In this document: positions 55,507 to 64,000 of the stretch, one piece after another | Position numbering within the stretch: the stretch's first letter is position 1 | Layout of the letters: every line of letters starts with the position of its first letter | Notes under the pieces: model-generated | What the model saw: only the letters and a program-made list of their open reading frames with translations | Told to the model about the DNA's origin: nothing | The model's database searches: none | NCBI GenBank assembly: GCA_963070105.1 | Contig: OY718805.1 | Coordinates: 558,001 to 622,000, forward strand | DNA from: Litomosoides sigmodontis | Lineage: Eukaryota; Nematoda; Chromadorea; Rhabditida; Onchocercidae | Reading direction: 5' to 3' | DNA: 64,000 nucleotides | Position numbers and translations under genes: made by a program

Positions 55507-57782
55507 TTATTTCTCCGTAACGTATTCCATTTGTCCATTATCCAATTTTTCCTGCAGAAAAAGAAATTAAAACCTCCCATGTTGCAGGAGTTAATTACTT
55601 TCGTGTACTCTTAAAATAAGCCCACCTTATTATGCATAAAAAGCATAAAAGAGAAAGCATAACACCTAACTCTTTAAAAGTACTATAGTTTCTACAATAC
55701 TTCTAACAAATTACTTTACCTCTTGAGGTGGATTTGGTATTGGGGATTGTATATTATCGTTAAAATCACCATCGGGACTTGCCAACGGTGAAGGGACATC
55801 ACCATCATCCTGCTCCGCAACAAATCCATTAGTCTCTTCTGCACTGAAAAAACAGCGGAGTTCCAAAAATGTAAAAACTTGTTAATGTCTTGCAAAAGGA
55901 ATGTTTACGGATTTTTCGAAGGGTGACAGTTTCATTTATTTCTGAACTTACTTCTTTCCACCATTATCTGTTATATTATCAATGCTTCCACGGTTCCAAC
56001 CACTTTCTGGAATTCGTCCACTTTGTAAAATTGCTTGCAACCGTTCCACTTCAGCAAGACTCGAAGCTGATGCAATTGCTTCCTTAAAAGATATAAAGTT
56101 CATTTACTAAAAAGTCATGACTTAGCTCTGGTTTTTTCCAGATGTTCATATAATGTGCTTTATTACACTCTATCACTCATTACCTGCAGAAATTTGAAAT
56201 TTAAAGATAAATTTCTGAAAAAAGATTTGATATTTGATTCGTATCTTTACTACTGTAACACCTGTGAGATTGTAAGCCCAAACCAAAGCAGAAAATGCCA
56301 TACATGTTTCAATAACTTCCTAGTCCACAATGTTTTGATATCTTGTCCCATGACAAAATATTGGGATTCAAAATCTCGGAATTTCAAATCTATACTAAAA
56401 GTCAAAATTCTAAAAGCATGTTCAGGACTGAAGACTTTACCTCAATTTTCCCAACATCTTCCTCACGCAAATTTCCTGGTTGTCCGTCTTCGTCATCATC
56501 AGGCATAGCTCTCGATTTCTTCATAACTTCTTCTCTGAATTTCTGACCTTTTTTACCCTTGAACAAACTGTTTGCTTGTTTTCTTTCCTGAAAAAAGACA
56601 CTTTCTCAATTGGTTCTTCCTCACAATAGGAACCATCATATACAATCGCTGAATCTCCTCGTTATAATGTGAATACGTTTTCATATACTGTTATCAGGTG
56701 ATAGAGCATGAATAAAAAACAAAACTTACCGCAAGACGAACTCGTTTAAAATCGAGAACCCGCACTGATGGTACCTTGTATATTACGTAAAGACGATACT
56801 GCGGTTTATGAGTTACTGGATTTCCAATCAATCTAAAAAAAAGCATAAATCTTATCATAGAATAGTAACGCTATCCAAAATCTTTCTTAAAAATGTGAAA
56901 TATAGAAATGGGGAACTAACGTCAGATATTCCAATTTCGGACAAGTCGCCAGGGGATCGATCTCATCCAATTCACATAAATTGTTATTCGTCAAAGCAAG
57001 AGTCTTTAGTGAAGGCAACGCTTCACCAATGTTCGGCATTATTTGTCTATAAAACGAATGGTATCGGCATTAGTCTATAAAACGAATGGTATAGGCATTC
57101 TTTGCCTATAAAACGAATGTACTACAATAAGTGCTGCAATTATTTAGCTCAAATAAGCCAATAATTGAAAAACCCAATACTTAAATCTGGTGCGATGACT
57201 TACTGAACGCGATTATTATGCATAAGAAGAGTGCTAAGTCGTCTCAATAAAGGAATATTCTCCAGTTTTCTGATATCATTATCAGTTAAATCAATCGTAT
57301 CGAACTGATCCTAAAAAATTACGGTGAAGTTAGGATAAAATATGTAGCATATTTAATCAACAGAAAGTATAAGACTCTAAAATATCCACTACCAAAGTAC
57401 TTCGTTGTCTATAACACAAAATCTAGTCATGAAAAAAACAAAAATTAATCGTCGGAATCAAAAATTTAATCTCAGATTCTAGAGTACCATAAAAATTTCT
57501 AGATCAGTCCCTAATTCTAGAAAGCTTCAGTAATTTTAAGAAAGTGCCCGAATAGACTATTTTTTGTGATTGCCAAAATATATTGGAGGAATTAGCAGAT
57601 AAGTTGAAAAATGAACAAGAAAAGTTCTTAGAATAATATTTTCTTAAAAATATATTAACCTTCGTAACACCAAGATTCTCTAGAACAGGAATTTTACAGG
57701 CTCGTAGGCTTAACTCTCGATCGCGAACCGTATTAAGATATTGAAGAGAGTCATTAATCAATTCAACCGTCAAGCGAACCAT
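55507..57782 (-). CDS. SNRPA1: U2 snRNP A' protein (SNRPA1; MOG-2 in C. elegans)
   Basis: Eight phase-consistent exons: 57660-57782, 57204-57310, 56921-57046, 56730-56832, 56441-56587, 55952-56082, 55720-55843 and 55507-55551. They give 301 aa against 255 in human. The leucine-rich-repeat domain fills residues 1 to about 160, from MVRLTVELINDSLQYLNTVR through IPVLENLGVTKDQFDTIDLT and DIRKLENIPLLRRLSTLL to the LRR cap YRLYVIYKVPSVRVLDF. These are near-identical to the known U2A' signature. It binds U2B'' and stem-loop IV of U2 snRNA in the spliceosome. The C-terminus is acidic and about 45 residues longer than the human one (DNITDNGGKKAEET..., SPIPNPPQE). An SL-like acceptor lies 13 bp upstream of the ATG. 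Confidence 0.96.
57030..57120. repeat. SNRPA1: Triplicated exon-intron boundary in SNRPA1 (28-31 bp units)
   Basis: Three successive copies begin with ggcatt and contain ctataaaacgaatg, with unit lengths of 31, 28 and about 31. The first copy includes the start of exon 3 and its acceptor (cgttttatag on the minus strand). The other two duplicate that acceptor within the intron. Use of either upstream copy leads to an in-frame TAG before exon 3. Confidence 0.9.
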
Positions 57783-57802
57783 TTCAACGACAACGCTAAA
57801 AA
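57783..57802 (-). promoter_or_regulatory. Probable SL acceptor of SNRPA1
   Basis: Minus-strand atattttttag followed by CGTTGTCGTTGAA and ATGG. The classic T-run acceptor and the 13-nt leader, with the neighbouring gene on the same strand 0.8 kb upstream, suggest trans-splicing. Confidence 0.6.
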
Positions 57803-58603
57803 ATATGGACAATTTATAAGCACAAAAAATATAAAGCGAAATGTTATATAGCATCTTCAGTAATGATAAACGCTCCAACTTCGAGACCAACTCCCTCATC
57901 TTCTTTTTCGGTAGTATTGGAACAAATAAAAACCTGGAAATTGAAGAAAGTGTTCAATTTAAAGAGAAACAAAAAGTATGTCATTTGATGTCTCCTAAAA
58001 CAAAAAATCGTTTTTCCCGGAAAAAGATTTTGACACAAAATTTTATTCATGAACTAGGTAAATATGACAGCATCAATCCGAAAGTAATAAAACGATATAC
58101 GGACAAAATAGGAGAAAATTGAATACAATAGGAGAAAAATCACACCAAACCATAACTTACCACTAAATCCTCCCACGTATTTTTCACAAAACTAAAAATA
58201 TATGCATACATATCCTTATTTGCTTTCTTGCAATCATATTTTTTGCGTATACAAATACGTAAGTAATGAAAGACCGATACACTAAGTAATCCAACAGTTT
58301 TCAGAAACTAAAATCAGAAAAGTCTAATCGCAAAAGATGCAGGGGTATTCCATATAAAGAGAATAAAATTTCAATATAGGTCATAAATTACCATGAAAAG
58401 TACATACAACAATACCAACAAATGAATCTAAAGTAATGATCTCATGAGAGAGATAGTGGGTCTCTTTCAAAGAGATCCTTATCAGCCATATGAGCTCCGT
58501 GCTCTGACATGTATAATGATCCCGCTTTTACATGTGAAAAATAAAAATCGCTACACCACATGGGATGAAATCCTACAAAATCGATGACCACATTATAACA
58601 ATG
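57803..58603. other. Gap between TMEM222 and SNRPA1
   Basis: AT-rich. A 93-codon plus-strand open frame (57841-58122) is Lys/Asn-rich with no recognisable features and is probably random. A small hairpin (gggtctctttcaaagagatcc) lies at about 58459-58479. Confidence 0.5.
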
Positions 58604-60569
58604 TTAACTTTTCGTAAGAATAATAATCATAAGAATAAATAAACTAATCATTGTGAACGGAAACCACTGCTTGATAAAACCACCAAATCTGAAAACGAAA
58701 AAATTTCCGTAAAAATAATTCACAAAAACCTTGACAGTGTTATCTGTTGGTGATAACTGCTAGGTTCTAAACTTCATTTTAACAAGCAATATATGTGTTT
58801 CGAAAAGCTTTTTAAAATCAAGAATCTAAACAACATTAAAGCTAATTCAGCACGATCTCACTATGAAATTACAACTTTTTATGTTGAACACTATTTTCCC
58901 TGCATATTTTTCGCCTGTGTAACTATAGGAAATGCAAAATCCTTAGCCGCTGTACAAAATATGCCACAAAAAAGCTTTGTCAGACGGTTAAAACAGTACC
59001 TCAGGCGGGCACCTCATTTTTGCCACTGCAGCATTAAGCAAATTGCTTGATTCATTTATAGCATTAAATCTGTGCAAAACCACAGATTCCTTCAATTCAA
59101 CATTCATTTCAGAAACCACACATTCAATTCAGTAGGAATAATCAAATTCTTCCAATCAAAAACTTACCCAACATAACGACCTTTAAACATCAACATATTG
59201 GCTAATCGAAAACAATTGTAATCTCGCCTGTGACCATATTTCATCTTATTCAGCGCCAACGCAACATGGCAGTAACAATTGTCACAGAATAAAGTATGCT
59301 ATAAAATGGAAAGGAAAAAGAAATACTCAAAGCAAACAGAGGACATACTTAAAGTTATGAAAAATAAACTATTCTGCAAATCCAAGTCTACATGATACAA
59401 TATATCATAAATTCCTGAAATATCGTAAAAAGGGAAGGTCAAAAAAAGCCTACTTAATTTCAAACCAAATTTCTTGCATCTTAAATTATACAGAACTTTA
59501 ATATAATTTACAAATAAGTTATATTAAGAATTCAAAACAGCACTCAAGCAGAAAAACATACTACGCGACCTTTGTATTCTTCCGATGCATCAAACACAGC
59601 ACGATCCCAAACCTCCACTCCACCGTCAATTATGTTTGGATCTAGCTGCCGATACCATGTAGGCCAACCAAACGCCATATCATCTTCCTAACAGAAATGC
59701 TATGTTATAATCTAAATTTAACAAACTGACTCTAAAAAGCTGAAGTGCACTAGGGAACTTTAGCAGCTATTTATTCCCCAAATTAAGGCTACAAAGATCG
59801 GCAATAAAGAAGGATGAAGATTAACATCAAAATTATTAGACTATAACCTAACTTAACTTATCACTGCTATCCCAAGAAACACATCGAGAGCAGTCACAGG
59901 AAAGGCAATTTTAAAGGGTAAAACATGAAATCTACTTACAGAAACAGAATAGCTTCCTGAGAAATCATGGATAACACCTCGGCTTGTTGCTATGCCCATA
60001 TGCCCCACAAATGGAAATAACCATCTGCAATATGGAAAGAAGCAGTAAGACAAGGACCGAATTGGAAAAAAATTTCCATCTGTATTGTCGAATAGTTTCT
60101 TAATTAATAGAAAAGGAAACACGGCCACTCAAAAATAACATTTACTATTGTCCATAAAAAATATCTCTCCAAGGAGTTCATTTTTAAATGTTTCTAGAGG
60201 TATACAGCACTAAGTCGGATAAGGGTTATCCGCTAAATCGGAAGAGAAGTCGTCCAACTTGGTATATAAAAAAGAACTAGGTACAACTTTGATGAAGCTC
60301 TCAAACACAAGTAACTGAGTTTACGTAGATGTATCATGTACGCGAACATTGTTATATTTCAAATCCACAAGTGACTCTTGTAAACACAACAAGTTACTAA
60401 AATTCATGCAATATGAATCCAACCTAGAGTAGGAATAGTATTTCATATAAAATGGAACTCACGTAAGTATCGGTATGGGTGTCCACACAACACAACATGG
60501 AAATCGGTGTCGTACTGGATCAATTTCCATCATATTTCCCTCCATTTCGCCTATTCGATCCAGCTGCAT
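58604..60569 (-). CDS. TMEM222: TMEM222 / RTE1-family membrane protein
   Basis: Five phase-consistent exons: 60463-60569, 59940-60024, 59562-59687, 59168-59298 and 58604-58688. They give 177 aa (human TMEM222 is 208, with a longer N-terminus). The family signature is clear: [90 protein letters not shown] and a hydrophobic C-terminus WFPFTMISLFILMIIILTKS. The conserved His and Cys positions (GHMG, CDNC, CHVAL) are those shared with plant RTE1, an ER/Golgi regulator of ethylene-receptor signalling. The animal function is not established. The chosen ATG has an in-frame TGA three codons upstream. It is transcribed divergently from SMG9. Confidence 0.95.
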
Positions 60570-61093
60570 GTCAAATCATACAAATTAGTACAATCGAAAG
60601 AAAACTGGAATCTTCGACATCCTCCCAACTCGAGCTTTAATCCATCCAAGTCGTTTGCTGAGGACGTGCCTTCCGGGACTAGTCGAATTTGACGGCTCGG
60701 CCGATCTTGCGCTAATTTTCATTTAAAGGAGATTAGGAGGAACAGTGCTTTTTGTTAGTTGTTGAGGGAAGCAAGAATAGCCTCACGGAGAGATTATAGA
60801 AACAACTACGAGTAGCTGAATGATGTTTATGTCACTGCTTGAGAAAACCACAGAAAGTGACGAGGAAGAACGAACGAAAGAGAAATAAGCTGCCTTTTCG
60901 GGAGAGGTTAGAGAGTGATAAGAATTATTACATTGAAAACATTGTGTTGGGAAGGATGCTTGGCGTATAAGACGAAATGGCGAAATTCTTTTCCTTCCTT
61001 GATTTGAAGAAAGTTTGTAGTGTTTAATTGAAGTAAAGCTGAGAATTTAGGTTAGGTGTATTTCTTGCAGAGAATTAATAAGTACATTTTTAG
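60570..61093. promoter_or_regulatory. Shared upstream region of TMEM222 and SMG9
   Basis: About 520 bp separates the TMEM222 ATG (minus) from the SMG9 leader (plus). The part at about 60600-60720 is richer in G+C and CpG (ctcgag, gccttccgggac, ggctcggccgatcttgcgc) than the surrounding DNA. The arrangement is that of a bidirectional promoter. No specific factor site is claimed. Confidence 0.5.
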
Positions 61094-61094
61094 G
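61087..61094 (+). promoter_or_regulatory. Probable SL acceptor of SMG9
   Basis: The sequence acatttttag ends at 61093, 33 bp upstream of the ATG at 61127. No upstream exon is seen. Confidence 0.5.
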
Positions 61095-61126
61095 TGAAAT
61101 TATATGCAAAGAAATTGCTATAATTG

Positions 61127-63616
61127 ATGGATGATCGTCCACGTTCAGATCAACGCTTTGCTCGGGAATACTTCAGTTCTCCACGCGGTGTTAGGGTAAA
61201 AATTGAAACTCTATTTTTTCAATGCAGCGAAACACTGACTTTATGATTTATTATGATGTTCTATGATTTCATCAAATAATCCTTTGAAATCTGAAATGAT
61301 TTCTTTAGGTGTCATGTATAGATCTTAACTTCATATTCAGCTATCAAGTTGCCATTACGTTTAGTTTGACAAGTATTGTTTCCACTTTACAAATCTCTTT
61401 GATCGGAATTATTAGGTGGTCATTTTTATTTTGCTGAAGCAACTGAGAAATCGGATAATGATTTGTTTTCTCTCAACAATTATTTTATAATGAGGTTAAA
61501 TCGTTTTTTTAATATAAAATGAGAAGCTATATGTGCTGATTACTTTTTTTTCTTTTGCTAAGAACAGTTGCATGGCAAATTATGAAACACTTAATAATAG
61601 AAACCTTAGTAGTAAAAATATTTCGTTTTTACTATTAAGGCTTCATTTTTTTGTTCATCAAATTAATTAATTCATTATTTAGCATAAAGTGAAGTGAATT
61701 CATTTCCACGTCGTTCATTGTTTGATTTCCATTACATGGATTGCTTACCAAAATATTTAAATTCATAACAGTTCAAATATCTTAATATGATTTAATACAT
61801 TGCATAAATATTGGGCTTATTTCGGTGGTTTCATTCGACTTTTAGCCAGTTTTTCAGGATGATCATGAGATGAAGCGCGGTCGTCGGATGCATCACTACA
61901 GTGGCACATCAGATGTTCGAGAAGATAAATCAAGAAATACGGCGGTAACGATTATGGCTCGTCCAACTGCTATTTTATCCAAACCGAAAGGTTACTATTC
62001 GTTGCACTCGAATACTGCTTTCAGTACTTAAACACAGCAGAACCTATCTTTGCGAAGCATCATTCTAAATTTTTCTACCGCTTGCTTTTCCAGGCAATTG
62101 AAATAGTAGCTTTTTCTTGTAAAGAGAGATGGCACAAATTAGAAGCTTTTCAAAGTTAAAATTCTAGTTTTTTTCAAGTTTATTATCAGTTCTTTTGCTT
62201 AGAATATCTCATTTTCGTTTTTTATTTAAAAAGAATCTTCTAAATTAATTTTTGCGATTCAGACGAACAAACCACGTCCGATAATGCAGAAGGCACTCAG
62301 AAGATATCTCATGCTGCTTTGTCATCGCAGGTAATCACTGGGAATAATTTTCGTTTCCTTTAACTTTACATTAACTTATTGCCATTAAGATGATGAAGAA
62401 GAGTATTTTTTTGTATTTACTGTAAAATCGTTGTTGCAGGAAGTGATACCATCTGGAATAACTCGTCCAATTTCTGCATTACGGTTATCTAGTGGATCTT
62501 CAGCGACAATTAGAAGTCCTTCACTCCGAACAGACAAGACAAGTTAGCTTTTTGAAACCAGTGGCATGATTTAGAATGTTCTTACAAAATTTTGAAATAA
62601 AATTTCAGTTTCTAGATTTTAAAAGTTGAATTGGCAAAGACTGATGGAGTGGTTTTCAGAAATTGCTCGTGGTTCAGCAACAGCATCAACTATTATGGAA
62701 CAGTCTCTTGGAGTTATGAAAGCAGCTGTGCGTTTACTTTCGGACACAATGGATTTTACGGATGTTATTGCGGTTTGTTGATTGTTACTATTTTTCGTTT
62801 GGGAAAGAGGATGCATGTGAGGTAGTTTAATTACCCTTCTTATTAATGGATGGAAAAAAGTTTCTGCATTTCCTTTACAGGATAAAATTTTTGAAATTCC
62901 GTCGACTTTAAGTTAATATTTGATCTGCACTTTTCAGGATTATTTATCTACTACAAATACAAATTTTACTGTCATTGGCATTATTGGACCACAAGGCTCG
63001 GGTAAATCAACACTTCTGAGTATGATAGCTGGTAACGATCACATGGATATGTACAGGTCTGTGGTATTTTCATTGCATATTTTTAAGTTTTATTAGCTGG
63101 GCATAAAATTACCATTACAAGTGATAAATGAATGGCTCTACTGGTCATTTTGTATAGCTGGTATTTTGTTATTTTCTTCCTCCAAAATAATCACTGCATA
63201 TGCGAGGATTTTTTTTGAAGATTTGCCATATTTTTTTTTTTTGGGATTCTCACTCGAAAGAGTGCTTTTTTATTTTCGCTAATCTTTCCTTTTAACGAAG
63301 TTGAAAAGTAACCAATTTCAAGCATTTTAAATTGTGTTGTTAGAAACGTAATGTAGTGAATTAAGGAGTGAATTAACCATTTTATATCATTCGTTGAATA
63401 TATGTAAATGCAGTTGTACACTTTTTTAGGCATTATGCTTTTCGTCCGGCATCTCGCGAAGCAGTTGAATCCTGTCGTTTTCAATCCCAAAAGATAAGCA
63501 TTTATGTAACTAAATCGAGGATGGTTTTACTGGACTGTCAGGTAAATTTCTTCATGGTACCTACAGGGTCATTTTTTAACATAATCTATCAATCAACTGA
63601 TGTATGATCACGATCA

Positions 63617-63651
<35 letters not shown>

Positions 63652-64000
63652 TAACTAGTGACATTGAGTACTGTAAATGGAAAACTGGTCTAAGCAATAG
63701 GAATTAGTATTGTTATCGCGAATACGGTAGATTAAAGAAATTTTATCTGATTTACATTGTAGGCAATCAGTTCTGCGTCTATTCTTAATCATATGTTAAT
63801 TACAACATCATTAGATGGTAATCGTTCTGGAGGTTCGAAAATAATGGACCTTCGTCGAGGATTTGCGGCGCTGTCGGGAGAAGTTGAAGTATTACTTAGT
63901 ATTTTCAGTCTACACTCATAAATTTTCTCGTTAAGTATTTATGAAGCTTAATGAACTAAATTTCTTCATTAAATTCAGGTTTTTGTTAGCTTTCTAGTTC
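61127..64000 (+). CDS. SMG9: SMG9, nonsense-mediated mRNA decay factor (5' part)
   Basis: Exons: 61127-61195, 61858-61990, 62263-62330, 62440-62542, 62660-62772, 62938-63056, 63430-63541, 63763-63888 and probably 63979 onward; all keep phase. The first 282 or so residues are seen and the gene is cut by the right edge. The N-terminus is basic and disordered (MDDRPRSDQRFAREYFSSPR). The G-like domain starts at about residue 163, with YLSTTNTNFTVIGIIGPQGS leading into the P-loop GPQGSGKST (about 179-187), followed by YAFRPASREAVES, ISIYVTKSRMVLLDCQ and SSASILNHML, which match the SMG9 order (VLGLQGTGKS, FITQERIVFLDTQ, LSPSILDHL). SMG9 pairs with SMG8 to restrain and recruit the SMG1 kinase that phosphorylates UPF1. 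The P-loop here is more canonical (GSGKST) than human GTGKSM. Confidence 0.93.
61604..61640. repeat. 15-bp inverted repeat in SMG9 intron 1
   Basis: Arms ccttagtagtaaaaa (61604-61618) and tttttactattaagg (61626-61640) pair with one G-T wobble or mismatch around a 7-nt loop. Confidence 0.85.
63619..63648. repeat. (AT)n microsatellite in an SMG9 intron
   Basis: About 14 AT units between the exons 63430-63541 and 63763-63888. Confidence 0.95.

Noticed and set aside
57841..58122. 93-codon plus-strand frame as a gene between TMEM222 and SNRPA1
   Set aside because: Lys/Asn/Phe-rich random-looking composition, no splice partners, and it overlaps the leader region of SNRPA1 on the other strand.
58150..58340. 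Extra TMEM222 C-terminal exon
   Set aside because: The exon at 58604-58688 already closes the protein in phase with the family's hydrophobic C-terminus and a stop.
62609..62659. Upstream acceptor (ttcag at 62608) for SMG9 exon 5
   Set aside because: From the incoming phase it meets an in-frame TAA after a few codons; the ttttcag acceptor at 62659 keeps the frame into the G domain.

Overview
The window is eukaryotic and reads as a nematode genome, probably a spirurid or filarial worm (the clade is an inference). The DNA is AT-rich and rich in microsatellites. Genes are split into exons of about 50-370 bp by introns mostly of 50-600 bp. Acceptors are of the short TTTTCAG / TTTTTAG type. Several first coding exons begin just downstream of such an acceptor with no upstream exon, as expected for spliced-leader (SL) trans-splicing. 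Every recognisable gene is a conserved animal gene. I see no bacterial, viral or CRISPR features. I joined exons by hand, keeping reading phase; junctions that I could not close are stated.

Layout, left to right. (1) 1-15646, minus strand: a large unrecognised gene that runs off the left edge. A short first exon carries a single transmembrane segment, followed by a roughly 6.8-kb first intron, a set of small exons and one open exon of at least 5.5 kb. (2) About 15.7-21.3 kb: no gene seen, but dense simple repeats and hairpins. (3) 21282-24100, minus: an unrecognised coiled-coil protein, 343 aa as modelled. (4) 24857-29376, minus: a TRIM23/ARD1 orthologue (RING, B-boxes, coiled coil, C-terminal ARF-like GTPase) whose GTPase has lost the NKxD guanine-specificity motif. 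(5) 30215-32474, minus: GPANK1 (ankyrin plus G-patch). (6) 32.5-36.3 kb: nothing convincing. (7) 36320-51530, minus: a DOCK6/7/8-family Rho-GTPase exchange factor, closest to DOCK7, in about 42 exons. (8) 51.6-55.5 kb: upstream region of the DOCK gene, with a (CTG)9 tract and a weak plus-strand two-exon candidate. (9) 55507-57782, minus: U2 snRNP A' (SNRPA1; MOG-2 in C. elegans). (10) 58604-60569, minus: TMEM222/RTE1-family membrane protein. (11) 61127-64000, plus: SMG9, a nonsense-mediated-decay factor, cut by the right edge. It is divergent from TMEM222 across about 560 bp, which probably holds a shared promoter.

GPANK1, TRIM23 and the coiled-coil gene lie head to tail with gaps of 0.76-0.84 kb, as do TMEM222 and SNRPA1 (0.82 kb). 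These could be loose operons or simple clusters. Two genes serve mRNA metabolism (U2A' in splicing, SMG9 in decay), but no functional link between neighbours is shown by the sequence. The most novel material is the giant membrane-anchored protein at the left, the altered TRIM23 GTPase, the unknown coiled-coil gene, and several long hairpins, including one over a splice site and one of pre-miRNA size inside a GPANK1 intron.
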